The translations under genes and the position numbers were made by a program. From Ypsolopha sequella (lineage: Eukaryota > Arthropoda > Insecta > Lepidoptera > Ypsolophidae), in the NCBI GenBank assembly GCA_934047225.1, contig OW203988.1, positions 12,372,229 to 12,436,228 of the forward strand: a stretch of DNA of 64,000 nt, read 5' to 3'. Numbering within the stretch: the first letter of the stretch is position 1; each line of letters opens with the position of its first letter. Of this stretch, positions 57,947 through 64,000 are shown in pieces. The notes beneath the pieces are model-generated. The model did not search any database. It was not told the DNA's origin and saw nothing but the letters and a program-made list of their open reading frames with translations.

Positions 57947-58097
57947 GGCGGGGTTGGCCCTTTAGGCCTTCAAACTTTATTCGGAAAGCAGGATCCGAAG
58001 GCCTATAAAAGAAAGGGCCTTTTCTTCTCGCCGCTTAACACTGATTGCGCAAAAAATAGCCTGACATGACCCGCGGTCCGACGCCGTCTTTTCAACT
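57947..58097 (-). other. Proposed 5' untranslated region
   Basis: About 150 nt between the predicted start site and the ATG. It is more GC-rich than its surroundings. The bases before the ATG on the minus strand are ccccgcc. Confidence 0.5.
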
Positions 58098-58130
58098 AAA
58101 ATGTGCAAACTTGAAGATGCGCCTTATATA
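58097..58130 (-). promoter_or_regulatory. Putative core promoter: TATA box and initiator
   Basis: On the minus strand TATATAAGG (TATATAA at 58130-58124) lies 33 bp upstream of an initiator-like TTTAGTTG whose A is at 58097. That would give a 5'UTR of about 150 nt to the ATG at 57946. A second arthropod-type initiator, TCAGT, lies at about 58042 without a TATA box at the right distance. Confidence 0.55.
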
Positions 58131-60300
58131 TCACCTACCTCTTAACGGCGAATACCAACACCGGCGGATTTGGCATACACGTGAGTAGGGTTGCCAAACG
58201 GTTTTTTGAAATAAACATGTCCTGTTGTTTTTCTTATGTTATGAAAAAGGACATTTATCTTTATTATATTTTCGTAAAATATATCTTGCAAAATTGTGGC
58301 AATAAAATAAAAACGAGATATTTTTGAAACTATTTTCTCGTTTTAAACCAAGATACCTTATTAGGTATTATTATCACTAAAACAATAGTAAAAAGTAAAT
58401 TGCAGTCCAGATCGTGGCTCAGATCTATTTCACAGATTAAGCATTGTTTTTATTGAGTATTTGGTTCCGAAGCATATTTTTTTGGTTAGTCTGTTTATTT
58501 GTCACTTCGGTTGTCCTTAAGATTGTCCCCTTCGATAAGACGCATTTGAATAAAAATTAAATGTCATTCAAAAACATTTTTTTCAATTATTACAATTATT
58601 TTTACAATTAATTTTTACAATTATTGTCCAGGATTTCAAATGGGCAACTGAGTCCAACTCTTTCGCACTGTTATCGGGCGATCTAGTTACGATCTAACCC
58701 AACGGACTAATAAATAAGGTAAACGTAGCACCATCTAGTGGGGAGGGATTGAATTACACTTTAGGTAACCAAAAATATAAAAACAATTATTTATTGAATT
58801 TTTTTGCGATTTTTCTTTGTTGCCTAGAAATTGTAAGCTGAAAGTTCAAGTTATTAGTCATTATTTTAGATTTTATAGCAGCTCGTAATTTTTAAAATTA
58901 TTTTTGTTAATTACAGCGAGAGTTAAAAAGTAATATATTTATTTGGTTTGCGTAACAATATGCAAACACACTTTAACTTTAAATATTAATAAATACAAGC
59001 ACGGGTATGAATGAAAACTTATACACCTTGGACAAAAAGGGACAAACTCAAAATTTGCTGTAAGCTGCAAGCAGCGGCACAGCACTAGTTTTCAACCCGT
59101 CACTGTGCAATTAAAACTAAGTACTTTAGGTAGCTAAATGATCAATTATTACTATCATATCAATCTTCCATTATATTATTTTCAATTTAATAGAACAAAT
59201 CGAAGAAAAAGGGACCAATGCCAGAGTTTCTCCCTCAGCTTGGGTGGAGCTGTGAACGTTGTAGAAGTTCTGTACTCAATACCTTTCACATAGCCTCACA
59301 TTTAACATGTTTTACTAAAATGGTCAACCCTACGCTTCGTTTGTGTATATAAATGAAACTTAAGCTTTAACCTTGCTCATAAAAACCAAATCAACATCTG
59401 TTCAGTGGTTTTCAAGTTATAAGTGAACATAAATACAAACAGATAAACTGACATTTAAAAAACAAGAATAATGCAGCATAAATAAAGCTGAAGTTACTGG
59501 GCGGTTCGGTAAAACACCAAGCACTGGCAACCCTACGTAAGTAAAGGATTGCGAATGTGTGCGAGAGTTTCGGTGATCGAAGCGAAGCCTCCGAAGATGA
59601 CAACGTGTGTGTGCTCCTAATCGTAAGTCGCGTGCGCATGTGTGCTGACAAATGTATCCTTTAACGATATTTTAAACAAAAAGAAAGCGTAAATTCGGTA
59701 TCACTCACATTTATTAAAATCTTTGGTAGTTCCATTACGGGTAAATAATGTTCAGAGATTCCTTTGCTTTTTAAAAGGCGCCCTTTTTCAGTTTCCGATC
59801 TTTATGGTGTAATTTGTAATTGATGTGGTGGGTTGATTTTATGAAGCATATATAACACTTGCGTCAGTGCGACAAAACAGAGAAAACACCATCAAAATCC
59901 GTTTTGTAGTTTGTTAGATAGACTGAAGATGTCCTATCCAGCAAGTGTCAATTGCGTAAAAATTATGATTGGTAAAACTTTGATTGAGTGGCATTGAACT
60001 AGAGTTATAGGAAATCTTGAAGCAAATGACAAACTGTTTTTTTCTTAAACAGATAATTTTATCTTTGATTGAGCTAATAAATACTTCTTGAGTTATGCCG
60101 CTGAAAGATAGACAAGTAAATTTTTTGATAGAAAACGAAAAACTATTAGAGTTATCCGGATCGGAATTTCAGGGTAGACATTTCTGATAACAATTAGAAT
60201 TAGAACAATTAGAAAAATATAAGGAAAATATCGATTTGTACTTCGTGCACTCCGTGTGGAGGATAAAGTAGATAATTAAAAGAAAATGATACGCAATCAT
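58131..60300. other. Upstream flank without a gene
   Basis: AT-rich. Repeat fragments only: a cttgctcataaaaaccaaat/gttcagtggttttcaagtta segment at 59370-59420 resembles LINE debris. No supported coding exon. Confidence 0.6.
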
Positions 60301-60348
60301 TCACCAAAAAGATCGGCAAATCAGAGGTGAGTTATTTCGTACGGTCTT

Positions 60349-60735
60349 TTATGTTTATTAAGAGCGGTTTAGCAGCTGAATTGTGAAAAACCTGCCTTTT
60401 TAATTAATTAATGAAACAAAACACTTATATTCAAAATTTACTTAATAGTTATCCAACAAAACCGTATTACCTACGTTTTGTGTATGTTGCCATCGCAAAG
60501 TTTCCGTATATTAGAATTTCAAAAATTTTTGAATTTAAAAATCTTTGAAATTCTAGTTTACGGAAACCAATGGAAACTTTGCGAATGCAGTATACTCAAT
60601 ACATGGGTAATAAGTTTTTGTTGAATAACTATTGGGTGAATTTTGAATTCAAGTGTTCTGTTTCGATTAATAAGAAAAAGGCGGGTTTTCACAATCCGGC
60701 TGCGATAACGCTTTTAAATCAGCGCGGTATTACTC
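60349..60735. mobile_element. Foldback element, about 385 bp
   Basis: The left arm (gcggtttagcagctgaattg, tgaaaaacctgcc..., ttcaaaatttacttaatagt) pairs with the right arm (aactattgggtgaattttga, gcgggttttcaca..., gctgcgataacgct). The hairpin centre is near 60530. Confidence 0.85.
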
Positions 60736-61017
60736 TTACACAATTCTTAAAATCCTTTTAATGATCAACTGATGTAACAATTTAATTATAGATAACAGCA
60801 GTAACAAGTTTAAGCTAAAGTGTCAACATTAATCATGTCTGTGGCCAATAACCCTACGCATTTGGTCTTCCAATGCTCGAACTAATAAGAACGAATAATA
60901 TATTAGTATATTGAACCTGGGTTAACGGAAGTCATGTTGGTCTCTAGATCTTAGAGAAAAAATAGTCACACATTGGACTACTTTTCCTATTTTGTCTATT
61001 TCCTTACATTATATCCT

Positions 61018-61971
61018 TAAAACATTTCATGTAAAGTAGGTTGCCAAGACTCATAAGCTTATAGCGCTTTCACTGTTTAAAAGTAATCAGATCTCTTGTA
61101 GAGCCAAGGCCCTAACAATACAAGGCCTAATTCTACAAGCCCTAACTCTACCAACCCTAAAGTCGAGTCCAGAATTAGGCGAACTAACTTGACAGTTCAT
61201 TGTACACTAATGTTGCCACAGTTTGGCTAGTGCTGTTTATATCGATGTTTAAAAAGTCTAGTTAATCATTATTATTGTGTTTGGAATCAACCTAATAATT
61301 TTACTAAGCAAAATAATAATAATAAAAATTAATTAAATTAATTAAAACCCTCTATCGCACTTCCATATTTGCCAGAAAGAAAGGGATGAATGCTATATGT
61401 ATGGTTCATGAAATGTACCGTACTAGCCCGACAGAAACCACCTAAAAGGATCTCAATGGCCTGTTGTAATAACATCATTATTTTTGTATTTTATTCCTAA
61501 TTTGAGGAGTAAGTATCGTAAATATCCGCTTTAAACAATACATCCTTCAGATCATATTATATCATATAAATTGCTGTAGTTCATCCCTATTTGGCAAGTA
61601 TGTATGACTGTGAAAGTTTCGACGACAATTACTTGATAAAATATAAATAGAATCAGATTTATAGAAGGCACAAGGTTATATCGACATATTTGTGTCGACA
61701 TAAACCTATCACTATTTATTTTTTCCTATGTCTGGCAACATTTTCGGCTGTCAAGTTAGTTCGCCTAATTCTGGACTCGACTTTAGATATTGGTATATGA
61801 CTACATAGTACCATGAAATGGCCAAGTCATACTTTTTGAACAAGATATAGGGTTTGTAGAGTTAGGCTTTGTAGAGTTAGAGGCTTGGCTCTACATGAGA
61901 TTTGATAACTTGTTAACAGTAAAAGTGCTATAGGCTTAAGAGTCTTGGAAGCCTACTTTACATGAAAAGTT
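61018..61971. mobile_element. Large inverted-repeat element, about 950 bp
   Basis: Left arm 61018-61215 and right arm 61735-61971 are inverse copies (aaaacatttcatgtaaagta...gtcgagtccagaattaggcg; cgcctaattctggactcgac...tactttacatgaaaagtttt). The unpaired centre (about 520 bp) has no open frame of note. Confidence 0.85.
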
Positions 61972-61989
61972 TTTGGTGGGATTTAATCT

Positions 61990-62930
61990 CTTAAGGAAAT
62001 ATTATTAAGGATCTTTATGAGGGGTTGGCGGGTGAATGTTACAGATTGTTTTAAGTTTTCCTTTATTTGTGTGCAATTCTTAGCCGGCATATCAAATTCT
62101 ATCCTTTTAAAACTTTTGGAAGTTCGGAATAGAAGAAATAGAACCCTATTTTATGAATGAAAGTTATAGATTGGAGGAGGGTGAAAGTTACAGATTTCTT
62201 AATTTTTTGTTGTTTGTGTGCTAATCCTAGCCTGCATACCAAATTTCAGCTTTCTACGACTTCAGGAAGTACCTTAGTGGTTTTAGACGAGTGATTCAGT
62301 GACGAAATCGATGTAATTTAGGTATTAATAAAATCCAAAATATAAAAGATGGACAAATGAAACTTAACGTATTTCATAAATCTGCTAACTACATCTTATC
62401 CTGAAATTTTGGGCTTATAGGCCGAAGCTATGACGGTTCGAAAATACGACGAAGCGCATAGAGAAAAGGTACGTAGTATTGCCCTGTTTTCTTCGGCTCA
62501 TCTTGGCGGGGGCACTGCCGTGCTTCAGATTACTGTATTTTATTTAAATTATTTGTTTTGGACAAAATGTGTGGGAGGAATTTTTCATAATATTACCATT
62601 AATCACATGTTTAGTGAAAAGGGAGGAAAGAAATATTTCGTATTTCCTATTTTTTTTCTAGTATACGATTTATTAGGTAGTTTAATGAATAAGCAATTAA
62701 AAAGTAAAATTTATTACATTTATAGAAAAAGCATGCGCGTGTTGCAAGGTCGGAAAATAATATAGCCTAATGGCAATGGCAAGGTTATCGCTTTAAATGA
62801 TCTAATTTATCGGGTATATTATTTTAAACTACAAATTTTCTAAAAATGAGTCTTTAGCATATTCATGGGTAAAAGGTTTTATGAACAAAATAATGTTGTA
62901 CTTAGTTGTTTGTCTTCCGACATACTTTTT
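61990..62930. other. Upstream flank without a recognised gene
   Basis: Two related segments (cttagccggcatatcaaatt at 62080; cctagcctgcataccaaattt at 62230) look like diverged repeat tails. A 111-codon open frame at 62430-62765 shows no family motif and AT-rich codons. Confidence 0.5.
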
Positions 62931-63228
62931 AGGGTTCCGTACCCAAAGGGTAACCAACGAGACCCTATTACTAAGACTCCGCTGTCCGTCTGTCTGTTCG
63001 TCTTTCTGTCCGTCTGTCACCAGGCTGTATCTCATGGTCCGCGATAGTTAGACAGTTGAAATTTTCACGGATGATTTATTTCTGTTGCCGCTATAACAAC
63101 AAATACTAAAAAACAGAATAAAATAAATATTTAAGGGGGCTCCCACACAACAGACATGTTTTTTGCCGTTTTTACAGATAATGGTACGAAACCCTTCGTG
63201 CACGAGTCCGACTCGCACTTGGCCGGTT
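62930..63228 (-). repeat. GGTTCCGTA interspersed repeat, copy 2
   Basis: Same order of motifs as 37355-37640: ggttccgtacccaaagggta, gtccgtctgtc, gacagttgaaattttcac, gggggctccca, cgagtccgactcgcacttgg. Confidence 0.8.
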
Positions 63229-63275
63229 TGTGCAAGTAACGAACAGTTGTGGTATTGTGTAAGAAACGTACGACG

Positions 63276-63355
63276 TAAAACGTACGATTTTAATTGTCAA
63301 ACTGGCTAATTTGCTTAGGTGAATAGCAGTTTGACAATTGAAATCGTACGTTTTA
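63276..63355. repeat. Hairpin
   Basis: taaaacgtacgattttaatt (gtcaaactg) and its inverse around a 22-bp loop. Confidence 0.85.
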
Positions 63356-63782
63356 AGCTGTCAAATGAATACAATTTTCTTAGACAATACAATTGTACCC
63401 TTGATTAACATTTTTTTTGCAGAAAAAGAACACATAAGAGCGATATACAGACACGGGTATGTTTTTCAATAAGAATGTCCCTCATTTCGAGAAGCCAATA
63501 CAACAGGTGTTCATAAAATTGTTCAGTCCACGTGTTGACTACTTTAAATGGAGTTCTAGGATATTTGCAATAAGTTATGGAACTCATGAGACTGTCTACG
63601 ATCTATCGGATCGGTTGAGTATTATATGCCTACCATGGGTTTTGGACTCGATACACGTAAAATATTGATGTGAGAAATTGTGCAGCGCCCCTAGCGGTTT
63701 ATGAGAGGAACCAGAATTTTTAACACAAAATATTTTACGCTGTCGGCTAACGTATATTGAGTCCAAAAGTTGGTACAAAATA

Positions 63783-63855
63783 CTAATTAGTATTAAGCTC
63801 GCTTTTGTACGATTATTTTATTCTGTGCAATATATTTTTTTATTATTATTATTTT
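63783..63855 (+). repeat. Repeat tail shared with 57113-57190
   Basis: attagtattaagctcgcttt, ttattctgtgcaat, then (TTA)n. Confidence 0.7.
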
Positions 63856-64000
63856 GTAGGTACACTTTTCAATCACGGGCTCATAGGGATCCGGTGATTT
63901 GAGAGGCATTCATGGGGCCGAAGCCAACATTGAAGAGGCCTTTGGTACCATTTAATCTAAATGTGAGATGTATTATTTTTATTAAGTATTTACGTACTTA

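Noticed and set aside
60570..60761. 63-residue open frame
   Set aside because: Lies in the right arm of a foldback element; no family signal.
62430..62765. 111-residue open frame with hydrophobic stretches
   Set aside because: No recognisable motif, AT-driven composition and no splice or promoter context; kept only as a note.

Overview
This is animal nuclear DNA, most likely from a moth or butterfly. It is AT-rich and dominated by introns and small transposons. A Helitron end (CTAG|T), a tRNA-derived SINE, foldback MITEs and 'GGTTCCGTA' interspersed repeats of a kind common in Lepidoptera support this. The species call is inference; I ran no database search.

One protein-coding gene can be supported. 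It lies on the minus strand and nearly spans the window. I reconstruct 13 coding exons, from an ATG at 57946 to a TAG at 2727. Every junction has GT/AG and every phase agrees. The joined reading frame is 7095 nt, about 2364 residues. Its order is: signal peptide, acidic linker, one Rebers-Riddiford (Chitin_bind_4-like) domain, a Pro-rich linker, about 1870 residues of Gly-X-Y collagen repeat (residues 284-2150), and a 214-residue Cys-containing C-terminal domain. It looks like a secreted cuticle protein in which a chitin-binding module carries a very large collagen-like rod. Exon 1 (signal peptide, with a TATA box upstream) is separated from exon 2 by a proposed 37.2 kb intron. AATAAA lies 48 bp after the stop.

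Layout: 1-2650 is downstream flank with a foldback MITE, TA microsatellites, a SINE remnant and a perfect 6 x 42 bp repeat. 2650-20709 holds exons 13 to 2, with small transposons and minisatellites in the introns. 20710-57916 is intron 1, packed with mobile DNA: a hAT-type MITE with 8-bp target duplications, a complete short Helitron, a tRNA-SINE, several foldback elements, a 1.67 kb octamer satellite and a decayed DIRS-type tyrosine-recombinase retrotransposon (50036-55189). The DIRS element keeps its inverted terminal repeats and internal complementary region, and it interrupts a repeat whose uninterrupted copy sits at 11.1-11.5 kb. 57917-58130 is exon 1 with its promoter. 58131-64000 is upstream flank with large foldback repeats and no recognisable gene.

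Most long open frames in other frames or on the other strand come from low-complexity collagen or satellite repeats and are not genes. The two most notable items are the chitin-binding/collagen chimera with its distant signal-peptide exon, and the DIRS element with its diagnostic architecture and paralogous empty site.
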